Source: Arthrobacter pascens (GTDB lineage: Bacteria > Actinomycetota > Actinomycetes > Actinomycetales > Micrococcaceae). Taken from it: a stretch of 64,000 bases of DNA. The translations under genes were made by a program, and so were the position numbers. Shown piece after piece: positions 9,389-18,250 of this stretch (position 1 is its first letter; the number at the start of each line of letters is the position of its first letter). The notes beneath the pieces were generated by a model that saw nothing but the letters and a program-made list of their open reading frames with translations, ran no database searches and was not told the origin of the DNA. Location: the NCBI RefSeq assembly GCF_030816475.1, contig NZ_JAUSXF010000001.1:2790001-2854000 (forward strand), read 5' to 3'.

Positions 9389-10627
9389 CTACAGCCCGGA
9401 CTCGCCAGCGACGATTCCCAGTGCCATGGCCAACAGAGACGCGCGGCTCCGCACACCACAGTTTTCAAAGATCTGTTTGAACTGGTCCTGGACTGTATAG
9501 ACGCTTGTTCCCTGACTCTCCGCCATGGCCGCTGTGCTCGCCCCCGCTGACGCGAGCTCCAAAAGTTCCCGCTGCCGCGGCGGCAGACCGAAGCACCGCG
9601 CAAACATATCCAACCTTGCCTCAGGCGGGCACTCCTGGATGGTCACGGCCAGGGGCGGGGTTGAACCGGAAGCCGCAGCCGACATCCGGGTTGCCCTCAG
9701 TACTGCCCATCTGCCCGAGCCGATGTGGACCCGCGCAGCAGCGTCATGATCGTCAACGCCCGCCTCTCGGGCCAGCAGTTGCGCAGCCACATTCAAAACC
9801 TCAGCGGGGACGGCCTGATAGGGGCGCGGACCGGGCTGGAGTAAATCCAGCCAGTCTCTGGTCGACGCCGTCTCGCCCACCACGGCCATGTCTTCGTCCA
9901 GCGTGAGCACGGCCTGTGGAGGCAGCTCCAGTCGGCTTGCCCCGTTCCCTGGATGTGAGGTCATCTTGACCCCGTTCCCTGGATGTGAGGTCATCTTGGC
10001 CCCGTTCCCTGGATGTGGGGTCGTGACGAGAGGTGTCGTCATTGACGCCTCCGGCCGGTTATTTCCATCGTTGCTCGGCACCTGAAATTGCCGCGCAACC
10101 GATCGTCGCAAGGCAGGCGTCAGCTCTCTTGCAACGTCACTCATGTACCGTGTTTCCGTGTCCGAAAAGGCTCCTTGGCTGTCCACCCGCCACAGGTCAA
10201 GCCATCCCCAGCACCCATGCTTGTCCGCGAAGACAGTGGATAGGACATCGGAGATTCCGTACCGCTTCAATACACCGTCCCACAGCAGGCTCCGGGACAG
10301 ATCTCCGTCCGTAGCGCGAAGCAAAGTCATCGCCAGTTGCCCTGAGCCTGCCAGCCCCGTCCATCTGGCGGGCCGCGACAAATACTTCAGCCGGATCAGC
10401 AGCGGCAATTCCCGCGGGCTGGGAATCCTGGCACGGGGCGCGACGCCGGTTGCCGTCACCGGATCACAGAGGGGCCAGACGAAAGCATCGAACGGGACAA
10501 CGCGGGCTACTTCGGCCAAAGCCTCGGAGCGAAGTGACTGATGGTCCAGGGTTGAATCCCCCAGTTTCCAGTCGGCCAAGAGACGAACCCGCTCCAGGCT
10601 CCGGGTTAGCGCCCTGCCAGTAATCAT
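9389..10627 (-). CDS. LuxR-family transcriptional regulator with an internal repeat linker
   Basis: The ATG at 10627 (MITGRALTRSLERV, preceded by GGGG) gives 412 residues; the frame extends to 10735 but the extra residues look non-coding. The C-terminal 65 residues form a LuxR-type helix-turn-helix: LPPRQRELLELASAG, then STAAMAES and VYTVQDQFKQIFENCGVRSR. The N-terminal 190 residues have GAF-like features (VARVVPFDAFVWPL, GCWGWLDLWR) but no ligand can be named. Between them is a proline/glycine linker built from three copies of a 10-residue unit (HPGNGAKMTS). Regulon unknown. It is divergent from the small gene at 10785. Confidence 0.85.
   Translation of the reverse strand: MITGRALTRSLERVRLLADWKLGDSTLDHQSLRSEALAEVARVVPFDAFVWPLCDPVTATGVAPRARIPSPRELPLLIRLKYLSRPARWTGLAGSGQLAMTLLRATDGDLSRSLLWDGVLKRYGISDVLSTVFADKHGCWGWLDLWRVDSQGAFSDTETRYMSDVARELTPALRRSVARQFQVPSNDGNNRPEASMTTPLVTTPHPGNGAKMTSHPGNGVKMTSHPGNGASRLELPPQAVLTLDEDMAVVGETASTRDWLDLLQPGPRPYQAVPAEVLNVAAQLLAREAGVDDHDAAARVHIGSGRWAVLRATRMSAAASGSTPPLAVTIQECPPEARLDMFARCFGLPPRQRELLELASAGASTAAMAESQGTSVYTVQDQFKQIFENCGVRSRASLLAMALGIVAGESGL
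9941..10030 (-). repeat. 30-bp tandem repeat, three copies, within the LuxR-type gene
   Basis: Units begin at 9941, 9971 and 10001, each with CCCGTTCCCTGGATGTG. The first two are nearly identical over 30 bases; the third diverges after about 20. Being a multiple of three, it adds ten residues per copy without shifting frame, so copy number could vary between strains. Confidence 0.85.
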
Positions 10628-10784
10628 TGCCCCAGTATGCCCCGGCTTGAGCGGCAACACGTCGGCCGGGCATACTCCAGATTTCTGGGATAACGGCGAC
10701 CGGGAGATGGGCCTACCTTGGGCAGTGTCCAACAAAAATTGACGCCGTCACAGAGGGGCGTCGGCTCCGAAGGAGAATACCGAA

Positions 10785-11066
10785 ATGTTCACCCTCCAGA
10801 TAGAACACAGCATCAAGGATTTCGAGATGTGGAAGGCCGCTTTTGACAGCGATCCGGTGAACCGGACGGCGTCGGGGGTTGTGTCCCACAGGATAGGTCG
10901 GCCCGTGGACGATGCCCATTACGTAGTGGTGGAACTGGACTTCGCCACGCTCGAACAAGCCCGGCGTTTACTGGAAAACCTCAAGGCCAAAGTATGGAAT
11001 TCGCCAGTCGCGGCTCCTGCCTTGGCCGGGATACCGCAGACAAGAATTGTGGAATCTGCGGGCTAA
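10785..11066 (+). CDS. Small protein, possible dimeric alpha/beta-barrel (monooxygenase-like) fold
   Basis: 93 residues beginning MFTLQIEHSIKDFEMWKAAFD. The strand/helix pattern, with an early FEMWKAAFD helix and a central YVVVELDFATLEQARRLLENL, resembles small ferredoxin-like dimeric proteins related to antibiotic-biosynthesis monooxygenases. No catalytic residue can be assigned. A good ribosome site (AAGGAGA) lies about 8 bases before the ATG at 10785. Divergent from the LuxR-type regulator, which may control it; that is inference from position only. Confidence 0.7.
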   Translation: MFTLQIEHSIKDFEMWKAAFDSDPVNRTASGVVSHRIGRPVDDAHYVVVELDFATLEQARRLLENLKAKVWNSPVAAPALAGIPQTRIVESAG

Positions 11067-11138
11067 CCACGTTCCTGGGCAACAATGTTCGTTCGCGCCA
11101 AATGCCAGATGGTCCGCCTGGTCAGGGTGCCCTGGGGA

Positions 11139-11600
11139 TCAGACGCGCCGGCACTCCGAGGTCATGAACGGGACGAAGTTCTGGTCCGCGCCGAAGCGCA
11201 GTTCGATTATGTGGGTCAGTACCTCACCATCCACCCGGAAGGTATGGCGGGCGGTCTCGCGCTCGGTGCGGCGCTCAACGCGCAGGACGCCATCAACCCA
11301 GCTGCAGCGGGCCGGCCCGGCCGGCGGCAGGCCCATGCTGTCGACGTAATACCAAAGAACACCATCATGGTCTGGGTCTATCGTGAAGACTCCATGGCCT
11401 TCAAAATGCGACCCGTCAGCTTCGACGTGCCGGTAGCTTTGGACGACAGCGTAGCCGCCCGCCGCCCGCGTGTAAGTCACTTCGGCGGCGGCAGTGTGCT
11501 CCGGCCCCCAAGCTGATGCGGCGACCCGGGCCGTGCCCCGCCAATGCCCCAGGAAGTTCTCGAGCACCGCGTGCACGGCGCCCGTCTGCGGACTGTTCAT
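11139..11600 (-). CDS. DUF1579-like conserved protein
   Basis: 153 residues: N-terminal LENFLGHWRGTARVAAS, typical of small beta-barrel proteins of the DUF1579 kind, then alternating strands (YAVVQSYRH, GHGVFTIDPDHDGVLWYYVDS). No signal peptide or known active site. Function unknown; this fold class binds small hydrophobic ligands in some members. It lies 33 bases downstream of the M16 peptidase stop on the same strand, so it may be the last gene of that unit. Confidence 0.72.
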   Translation of the reverse strand: MNSPQTGAVHAVLENFLGHWRGTARVAASAWGPEHTAAAEVTYTRAAGGYAVVQSYRHVEADGSHFEGHGVFTIDPDHDGVLWYYVDSMGLPPAGPARCSWVDGVLRVERRTERETARHTFRVDGEVLTHIIELRFGADQNFVPFMTSECRRV

Positions 11601-11633
11601 GGCGCTGCGCGCTCCCTTAGTAAGGTATCCGGG

Positions 11634-12977
11634 TCAGAGACCGAATGTCTCGGTTTCATCAAACGGCCCCACCACGGTGACTGTGCGTGGCGCCGCAGCC
11701 AGCTCCCGGGCAAGGTCCTGGACCTCCTGCGCGGTGACCGACTTGATCAGCCTGAGGGTCTCGTCGATATCCTGGTACTCACCGGACACCAGTTCAGCCC
11801 GGCCGAGCCGCGACATCCGGGAACCGGTGTCCTCAAGAGCCAGCACGATTCCGCCACAGAGCTGGCCGACTGCCTTGCGGAGCTCGTCCTGGGAGATCCC
11901 GCCCTCGGCCAGCTTGTCCAGCTCGAGCCCCAGCAGATCCAGCACCTGGCGGACCTTCGAAGGCGTACACCCAGCGTACATGCCGAAGTAGCCGGCATCA
12001 GCGTAGGAAGAGGCGAAGGAATACGTGGAGTACACGAGCCCCCGCTTCTCACGGATTTCCTGGAACAGCCGCGAGGACATTCCGCCGCCCAGCACTGCGT
12101 TGAGCACGCTCATGACGTAGCGGCGGTCATCGGTGGCCACGATCGTGGGGCAGCCCATGATGATGTTGGCCTGCTCCACCGCGCGCTTGACGACATGCAG
12201 GCCCGCGGTGCCGGTAATCTCCGCACGTTCCGTAGAGCGGCGTTCCACGGGGGCGGCATCGGACTCCAGGGACCAGCCGGCCGTGTGGAGCGCGTCCACC
12301 ACAAGGCGGCAGACGACGTCGTGCTCCAGGCCTCCCGCGGCGGTGATCACCAGCTCATCCGGACGGTAATAGCGGCGGTAGTGTTCCCAGACAGAGTCCC
12401 TGGCCACAGCCTTGATGGCCGCAGGCGTGCCGCCGATGGGGCGGCCCAGCGGGTGGGTCCCCAGCACGGCCGCCACGAAGTGCTCATGGGCGACGTCGGT
12501 GGGGTCATCGCTGTCCATCGCGATTTCCTCCAGGATGACATCGCGCTCCTGCTCCATTTCAGTGGGATCCAGGACGGCGCCGGTGATCATGTCGGCGATG
12601 ACGTCGATGGCCATGGGCAGGTCGGTGTCCAGTACCCGGGCGAAGTAGCACGTGCTTTCCTTGGCGGTGGCGGCGTTGGATTCGCCGCCCACCTCGTCGA
12701 ACGCCGAGGCGATTTCCAGCGCCGTCCGCCGCTTGGTGCCCTTGAACAGGAGATGTTCAAGGAAGTGCGTGGAACCGTGCTGCCCCGGAGCCTCGTCACG
12801 GGACCCCACACCCACCCAGAAGCCAATAGTTGCCGAGCGCTGCCCGGGCATTGCCTCGGTCAGCACCCGCACGCCGCCGGGCAGTACGGAACGCCTGACG
12901 ACGGGTCCGCCGTCGGACCCGTGGACCAGGGTGTCGCCGGGCTGGTTCTGCTCAAGCGGCAGGGGTACAACAGTCAT
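11634..12977 (-). CDS. M16 family zinc metallopeptidase (processing-peptidase type)
   Basis: 447 residues. The inverted zinc motif HFLEH is at 71-75, with the third-ligand region (EMEQERDVILEEIAM) about 75 residues on. The C-terminal half has the R/Y-type signature region (GLVYSTYSFASSYADAGYFGMYAG). Actinobacteria usually have this gene downstream of rpsO-pnp, as here (124 bases after pnp). There is no signal peptide, so it is probably cytoplasmic. Substrates are unknown; relatives process peptides. Confidence 0.93.
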   Translation of the reverse strand: MTVVPLPLEQNQPGDTLVHGSDGGPVVRRSVLPGGVRVLTEAMPGQRSATIGFWVGVGSRDEAPGQHGSTHFLEHLLFKGTKRRTALEIASAFDEVGGESNAATAKESTCYFARVLDTDLPMAIDVIADMITGAVLDPTEMEQERDVILEEIAMDSDDPTDVAHEHFVAAVLGTHPLGRPIGGTPAAIKAVARDSVWEHYRRYYRPDELVITAAGGLEHDVVCRLVVDALHTAGWSLESDAAPVERRSTERAEITGTAGLHVVKRAVEQANIIMGCPTIVATDDRRYVMSVLNAVLGGGMSSRLFQEIREKRGLVYSTYSFASSYADAGYFGMYAGCTPSKVRQVLDLLGLELDKLAEGGISQDELRKAVGQLCGGIVLALEDTGSRMSRLGRAELVSGEYQDIDETLRLIKSVTAQEVQDLARELAAAPRTVTVVGPFDETETFGL

Positions 12978-13023
12978 TGAAGCCTTTCAGGAGCGGCAGC
13001 CGGATCTGGCTGCCATCGTAACA

Positions 13024-13060
13024 GCGGCGGGGCCGGTGGATCATCCACCGGCCCCGCTGC
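13024..13060 (-). terminator. Hairpin terminator after pnp
   Basis: A 14-bp perfect stem (13027-13040 with 13044-13057), extended to 17 bp by three more pairs including one G-T, closes on a 3-base loop. It lies 42 bases past the pnp stop. There is no clean T-run, as is common for high-GC terminators. It would also separate pnp from the M16 gene promoter. Confidence 0.75.
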
Positions 13061-13101
13061 TTCATACTATGCGCAGGAGGATGTTACTCCGCGTCAGTGG
13101 A

Positions 13102-15366
13102 CTACTCGGCTTCGCCAGCGCCCTCTGCCCCGGCGTTGGCGTGAACGGGCTCGGGTTCGCCGGCGCCTTCCTCTTCAGCCACTACGGGGGACAGCGACAG
13201 CTTTCCGCGGTCATCGATCTTGGTGATCTCCACCTGGATCTTTTGGCCGACGGAAACGACGTCATCAACGTTGTCCACGCGCTTGCCGCTGGCCAGCTTG
13301 CGCAGCTCGGAGATGTGCAGCAGGCCGTCCTTGCCCGGGGTCAGGGAAATGAAAGCGCCGAAGGTGGTGGTCTTGACGACCGTACCCAGGTAGCGCTCGC
13401 CGATTTCCGGAACCTGCGGGTTGGCGATGGCGTTGATGGCGGAGCGTGCTGCGTCTGCAGACGGACCGTTGGTGGCGCCAATGTAGACCGTGCCGTCGTC
13501 CTCAATGGAGATGTCGGCGCCGGTGTCTTCCTGGATCTGGTTGATCATCTTGCCCTTGGGGCCAATAACCTCGCCGATCTTGTCTACCGGGATCTTGACC
13601 GCGATGACGCGCGGCGCGAACTCGGAGAGCTCGTCCGGGGTGTCGATCGCGGAGTTGAGGACATCCAGGATGTGCAGGCGGGCTTCGCGGGCCTGCTTCA
13701 GCGCTGCTGCCAGCACTGACGCGGGGATGCCGTCGAGCTTGGTGTCCAGCTGGATGGCCGTAACGAACTCGGCTGTACCGGCAACCTTGAAGTCCATGTC
13801 ACCGAAAGCGTCTTCGGCGCCCAGGATGTCAGTCAGGGCAGCGTAGCGCGTCTGGCCGTCGACCTGATCCGAGACCAGGCCCATGGCGATACCCGCAACG
13901 GCGGCCTTCAGCGGCACACCGGCGTTGAGCAGGGACAGCGTGGAGGCGCAGACCGAACCCATCGACGTCGAGCCGTTGGAGCTAAGCGCCTCGGACACCT
14001 GGCGGATGGCGTACGGGAACTCCTCGCGGGACGGAAGCACCGGCACGATTGCGCGCTCTGCCAGGGCACCGTGGCCGATTTCGCGACGCTTCGGCGAACC
14101 GACGCGGCCGGTCTCACCGGTGGAGTACGGCGGGAAGTTGTAGTTGTGCATGTAGCGCTTGCGCGTGACGGGCGACAGCGAATCGATCTGCTGCTCCATC
14201 TTGAGCATGTTCAGCGTGGTGACGCCCATGATCTGGGTTTCGCCGCGCTCGAAGATCGCGGAACCGTGCACGCGGGGCAGAACCTCGACCTCGGCGGTGA
14301 GCTGGCGGATGTCCGTCAGGCCACGGCCGTCAATGCGGATCTGGTCCTTGAGGATGCGCTGGCGCACAACCTGCTTGGTTACCGAGCGGAATGCTGCGGA
14401 GAGCTCCTTCTCACGGCCTTCGAACTGGCCGGCAAGGGAGGAAACAACCTCGTCCTTCAGGGCGTCGGAAGCGTCGTCGCGCTCCGTCTTATCAGCGATC
14501 TGGAAGACAGCGGCCAGCTTCTCAGCGGCAGCGGACTCAACCGCGGCGTAGACGTCATCCTCGTAGTCGAGGAAGACCGGGAACTCAACGGTGGGCTTCG
14601 CAGCGCGCGCTGCGAGGTCCGACTGTGCGTCGCAGAGTGCCTTGATGAACGGCTTGGCGGCCTCGAGGCCCTCGGAGACAACCTCTTCGGTGGGAGCCGT
14701 GGCGCCCTGTTCCTTGATGAGGTTCCAGGAGTTGTCCGTTGCTTCGGCTTCAACCATCATGATCGCGACGTCGTCACCGGCGATGCGGCCGGCGACAACC
14801 ATGTTGAACACGGAGTTCTCGAGCTGGGAGTGCTTCGGGAACGCGACCCACTGGGAACCGTTCTCGTCAGCAACCAGGGCAACGCGGACGCCACCGATCG
14901 GGCCGGAGAAGGGCAGGCCGGAGAGCTGGGTGGACATGGAGGAGGCGTTGATGGCCACCACGTCGTAGAGCTCGTCAGGGTTGATGGCCAGGACGGTCAC
15001 CACGATCTGGACCTCGTTGCGCAGGCCCTTGACGAAGGCCGGACGCAGCGGACGATCCATGAGGCGGCAAGCCAGGATGGCTTCGGTGGACGGGCGTCCT
15101 TCACGGCGGAAGAACGAGCCCGGGATACGGCCGGCAGCGTACATGCGCTCTTCAACGTCGACCGTCAGGGGGAAGAAGTCGAAGCCTTCACGCGGGTGCT
15201 TGCCTGCGGTGGTGGCGGACAGCAGAGCGGTGTCGTCGTCGATGTACACCATGGCTGCGCCGGCTGCCTGCTTGGCAAGACGGCCGGTTTCGAAGCGGAT
15301 TACACGCTTGCCGAAGCGGCCATTGTCAATGATTGCTTCTGAGAACTGGATTTCGGGACCCTCCAA
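13102..15366 (-). CDS. pnp: Polyribonucleotide nucleotidyltransferase (PNPase)
   Basis: The open frame reaches 15447, but the TTG at 15366 is the likely start: GGAGGTGA lies just upstream and the protein then begins [12 protein letters not shown], as in relatives (754 residues). The order is RNase PH-like domain 1, an all-helical linker, RNase PH-like domain 2 ([19 protein letters not shown], then [10 protein letters not shown]), a KH domain ([18 protein letters not shown]) and an S1 domain ([20 protein letters not shown]). It degrades RNA 3' to 5' using phosphate. A short acidic tail follows S1. It lies downstream of rpsO, the conserved bacterial order. Confidence 0.97.
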   Translation of the reverse strand: MEGPEIQFSEAIIDNGRFGKRVIRFETGRLAKQAAGAAMVYIDDDTALLSATTAGKHPREGFDFFPLTVDVEERMYAAGRIPGSFFRREGRPSTEAILACRLMDRPLRPAFVKGLRNEVQIVVTVLAINPDELYDVVAINASSMSTQLSGLPFSGPIGGVRVALVADENGSQWVAFPKHSQLENSVFNMVVAGRIAGDDVAIMMVEAEATDNSWNLIKEQGATAPTEEVVSEGLEAAKPFIKALCDAQSDLAARAAKPTVEFPVFLDYEDDVYAAVESAAAEKLAAVFQIADKTERDDASDALKDEVVSSLAGQFEGREKELSAAFRSVTKQVVRQRILKDQIRIDGRGLTDIRQLTAEVEVLPRVHGSAIFERGETQIMGVTTLNMLKMEQQIDSLSPVTRKRYMHNYNFPPYSTGETGRVGSPKRREIGHGALAERAIVPVLPSREEFPYAIRQVSEALSSNGSTSMGSVCASTLSLLNAGVPLKAAVAGIAMGLVSDQVDGQTRYAALTDILGAEDAFGDMDFKVAGTAEFVTAIQLDTKLDGIPASVLAAALKQAREARLHILDVLNSAIDTPDELSEFAPRVIAVKIPVDKIGEVIGPKGKMINQIQEDTGADISIEDDGTVYIGATNGPSADAARSAINAIANPQVPEIGERYLGTVVKTTTFGAFISLTPGKDGLLHISELRKLASGKRVDNVDDVVSVGQKIQVEITKIDDRGKLSLSPVVAEEEGAGEPEPVHANAGAEGAGEAE

Positions 15367-15465
15367 GAGAGTCACCTCCGTTTCTTGTTTCACGGAGTCC
15401 AGCCGCATCAACCCAGTCCAGCATCTGTCTACTGGCCTGCACTGCACCCGGTCATCGATCGAGAC

Positions 15466-15517
15466 CCTCGGCCAGGGCTTCAGTCTTCGAAGCCGTTCCC
15501 GGGAATCACTACCGAGG
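15466..15517 (-). promoter_or_regulatory. Possible hairpin in the pnp leader
   Basis: GGCTTC and GAAGCC (15476-15481 and 15489-15494) form a 6-bp stem with a 7-base loop, nested inside a weaker CCTCGG/CCGAGG pair. In enterobacteria the pnp leader hairpin is cut by RNase III for autoregulation; whether that occurs here is only an analogy. Confidence 0.35.
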
Positions 15518-15566
15518 ACCGCGAATGCGTGATGCGGTTGATCCTCCTGTTTAGTTTTTTGAAGAA

Positions 15567-15600
15567 GGCGGCCCGTTCCATGGAGGAAGGGGCCGCCCCT
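15567..15600 (-). terminator. Hairpin after rpsO
   Basis: GGCGGCCC and GGGCCGCC form an 8-bp stem with partial pairing of TTCC and GGAA inside, about 10-40 bases past the rpsO stop, followed on the minus strand by a short TTCTTC stretch. It could terminate rpsO transcripts or act as a processing site between rpsO and pnp. Confidence 0.6.
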
Positions 15601-15609
15601 TAAGCCTGA

Positions 15610-15879
15610 CTAGCGGCGCAGGCCGAGGCGCTCGATGAGCGCACGGTAGCGGGCGATGTCAGTGTTCTTGAGGTAGGTGAGCATGCGCTTGCGACGACCG
15701 ACCATGGCCAGCAGACCGCGCTGGGTGTGGTAATCGTGCTTGTGCTCCTTCATGTGCTCAGTCAGATCCTTGATCCGCTGGGTCAGGACTGCAACCTGGA
15801 CCTCCGGCGAACCGGTGTCGGCCTCAGACGTTGCGAAATCCTTGATGATGGACTGCTTTACAGCGGCGTCAAGTGCCAC
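15610..15879 (-). CDS. rpsO: 30S ribosomal protein S15
   Basis: 89 residues, the standard S15 length. Hallmarks: [48 protein letters not shown] split over the central helices, ending [12 protein letters not shown]. The start is GTG at 15879, preceded by AGGAG at 5 bases. It binds 16S rRNA and is often autoregulated. The 222 bases upstream, to the kynU stop, hold its promoter but no visible gene. Confidence 0.98.
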   Translation of the reverse strand: MALDAAVKQSIIKDFATSEADTGSPEVQVAVLTQRIKDLTEHMKEHKHDYHTQRGLLAMVGRRKRMLTYLKNTDIARYRALIERLGLRR

Positions 15880-16101
15880 AATAACTCCTATTGATGTGCC
15901 GTGAGGCCCGAATCAGTAACTCACTGCCGGGTCTGCCAGCGCAGGATTTCCCGGAAACCGGAGCCATTCCACGCACAGCAGGAACCAGCCGCCACGGACT
16001 GCAGCCGGATCCATCGTCCAGTTTACCGGCCGCGCCGCAATCTTGTCGAAACAGCCGCCATCGGCTTCGTCGGCACGCTGACGCGGGGCCTGCAGGTCCG
16101 G

Positions 16102-17361
16102 CTATCCGCGGAGCTGATCCCGGACTGCTGCCATCCCGCGGAACAGTTCGGCAAAGCTGGTGCTCAGTGGCGACAGTCCGACGCGGATGCCGTGCGGCGC
16201 GCGGAAATCCGGGATGACGTCCTGCTCCCACAGGGCGGCCGTGACGTTCCGGAAGGCCGGATGGTCCACGGTAATGTGGCTGCCCCGGCGGTCAGGATCG
16301 CCGGGTGAAGCCAGGATGACGCCCAGGGGTTCCAGCCACGCTTCAAACAGCTCGACGGCGAAAGCGGTAAGTTTCAGGGACTTCTCCCGGATCGCTGCCA
16401 TCCCGGCTTCTTCAATGAGGTCAAGGGTGCCCTGCATGGCCAGCATCCCGAAGATGGCCGGAGTGCCGCTCAGGAACCCCCGGATGCCGGGCGCCGGCTC
16501 GTAGCCCGCTGCCATCTCGAACGCATCCTTGCGTCCCATCCAGCCCCAGATGGGCTGCTTCAGGCTGGCCAGGTGCCGGCTGTTGACGTAGGCGAACGCC
16601 GGCGAGCCCGGGCCGCCGTTGAGGTACTTGTAGGTGCAGCCGGCCGCAAAATCCACGCCCGCGCCGTCCAGGTCCAGCTCAACCGAACCCGCCGAGTGGC
16701 ACAGGTCCCAGACCATCAGGGCTCCTGCCCGGTGGGCGGCTTCGGTGATGGCCGGAAGGTCGGCAAGGAACCCGGAGCGGTAGGCAACATGGCTCAGGAG
16801 TACGACGGCGGTCGTCGGCCCGGTGGCTTCCCTCACCTGTTCGGGGGTCACGCCGGCGGCCGGATCAGCTTCGATCCAGCGCAGGGAAAGCCCCTCCTCG
16901 CGGGCGATGCCCTCCACCAGGTAACGGTCCGTGGGGAAGTTGTCCGTGTCCAGGACGACTTCCGTCCGGGCAGGGTCTGTCACGGCGGCGAGTGCAGCGC
17001 GAAGGAGTTTGTACAGCACCACCGTGGTGGAATCGGCAATGACTGTCTGGCCCGGAGCGGCGCCCAGCACTGCCCTTCCCAGCTGGTCGCCGATGGCCTG
17101 CGGCAGCTCCAGCCATTCCTCGTCCCAGCCCCTGATCAGCCGGCCGCCCCAGCCGTCCCGGATGAAGGTGCTGATATCCGTGATACTGCGCTTGAGCGGG
17201 CGTCCCAGGGAGTTGCCATCGAGGTAGGACAGGTCCGAATCTGTTCCGATGAAGAGGTCGCGGTAGTGGGCCAGGGGGTCCTGGCCATCGAGGTGGGCAG
17301 CCCTTTCGCGCAGCGCGCCGTCGTCGTGATTTTCCACTGCGGGCTGTCCTTCCTCCCTCAT
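16102..17361 (-). CDS. kynU: Kynureninase
   Basis: I use the ATG at 17361 (MREEGQPAVENHDD), which overlaps the kynA stop as ATGA; the longer frame to 17508 is inside kynA. The 419 residues form a fold-type-I PLP enzyme: YLDGNSLGRP near the N terminus, the cofactor Asp219 in MVWDLCHSAG and the Schiff-base Lys245 in GCTYKYLNGGPG. The C-terminal HGIRVGLSPL is typical. It cleaves kynurenine to anthranilate and alanine. No arylformamidase gene is adjacent. Confidence 0.95.
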   Translation of the reverse strand: MREEGQPAVENHDDGALRERAAHLDGQDPLAHYRDLFIGTDSDLSYLDGNSLGRPLKRSITDISTFIRDGWGGRLIRGWDEEWLELPQAIGDQLGRAVLGAAPGQTVIADSTTVVLYKLLRAALAAVTDPARTEVVLDTDNFPTDRYLVEGIAREEGLSLRWIEADPAAGVTPEQVREATGPTTAVVLLSHVAYRSGFLADLPAITEAAHRAGALMVWDLCHSAGSVELDLDGAGVDFAAGCTYKYLNGGPGSPAFAYVNSRHLASLKQPIWGWMGRKDAFEMAAGYEPAPGIRGFLSGTPAIFGMLAMQGTLDLIEEAGMAAIREKSLKLTAFAVELFEAWLEPLGVILASPGDPDRRGSHITVDHPAFRNVTAALWEQDVIPDFRAPHGIRVGLSPLSTSFAELFRGMAAVRDQLRG

Positions 17362-18212
17362 TGGCCGATCTCCGTCCGGACGGCGAACAGTTCGGGGAAG
17401 AAGGTCAGTTCCAGGGCCTTCTGCAGGAACGCGGCGCCGGTGGAGCCTCCGGTTCCGGATTTCATTCCGATGGTCCGCTGCACCGTGCGCAGGTGCCGGA
17501 AGCGCCACAGCTGGAAGTTGTCCTCGAGGTCAACGAGTTCCTCGCAGGCTTCGTAGGCGCCCCAGTTGTCCGCTGCGTTTTCGTAGATGTGCTTGAACAA
17601 GGGCACAAGTTCGGGGCGGAACTCGTGGGCCCTGGTGACATCCCGTTCCAGGACTGACTGCGGCACGTCGAAGCCCTGCCTAGCGAGGTAGGCGAGGAAT
17701 TCGTCGTAGATGCTGGGGGCGTTGAGCAGTTCCTCGAGCATGGCGTGCGCTTCGGGGTCGGATTCAAACACGGGAAGCATTTTGCGGTTCTTGTTTCCCA
17801 GGACGAACTCCACGGCACGGTACTGGCTGGACTGGAAGCCCGATGAGTTGCCCAGGAAGCCGCGGAACTGCGAATATTCGGTGGGCGTCAGGGTGGCCAG
17901 GACGGACCACTGCTCCGTCAGGGTCTTCTGGATGTGCTTGACCCGGGCGATGCCCTTGAGCGCGGAACCGAGATCGTCTTCACGGAGCCAGGCAGCGGCA
18001 CTTCGGAGTTCGTGCAGGACCAGTTTGAGCCACAGCTCAGTGGTCTGGTGCTGGATGATGAACAGCAGTTCGTCGTGGTGCTCAGGCTCGCTGACGGGCT
18101 GCTGGGCACTGAGCAGGATCGGCAGCTGCAGGTATGATGCATAGCTCATCCGGGAACTGAAGTCGCGGACGATGCCCTTGTCCAGCTTACGGGTGTTCTT
18201 TTCAACGGACAC
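17358..18212 (-). CDS. kynA: Tryptophan 2,3-dioxygenase
   Basis: 284 residues. The haem/substrate pocket regions are evident: SYASYLQLPILLSAQQP, HHDELLFIIQHQTTELWLKL, EYSQFRGFLGNSSGFQSSQYR, and LWRFRHLRTVQRTIGMKSGTGGS split, with the C-terminal His (RHL) expected to ligate haem. It opens the indole ring of tryptophan to N-formylkynurenine. It is the first gene of a two-gene unit with kynU; the ribF stop is 38 bases upstream on the same strand, so read-through from ribF is possible. Confidence 0.96.
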   Translation of the reverse strand: MSVEKNTRKLDKGIVRDFSSRMSYASYLQLPILLSAQQPVSEPEHHDELLFIIQHQTTELWLKLVLHELRSAAAWLREDDLGSALKGIARVKHIQKTLTEQWSVLATLTPTEYSQFRGFLGNSSGFQSSQYRAVEFVLGNKNRKMLPVFESDPEAHAMLEELLNAPSIYDEFLAYLARQGFDVPQSVLERDVTRAHEFRPELVPLFKHIYENAADNWGAYEACEELVDLEDNFQLWRFRHLRTVQRTIGMKSGTGGSTGAAFLQKALELTFFPELFAVRTEIGQ

Positions 18213-18250
18213 AGGTGCCGCCTTCCTGGCTGATGGTTCCCGGGACCGGG

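Noticed and set aside
9941..10030. CRISPR-like spacing of 30-bp repeats
   Set aside because: The copies are directly adjacent, with no spacers, and lie in frame inside a regulator gene.
11544..12980. 478-codon plus-strand open frame
   Set aside because: Mirror of the M16 peptidase gene; no family features.
14071..15342. 423-codon plus-strand open frame
   Set aside because: Opposite strand of pnp, which is unambiguous.
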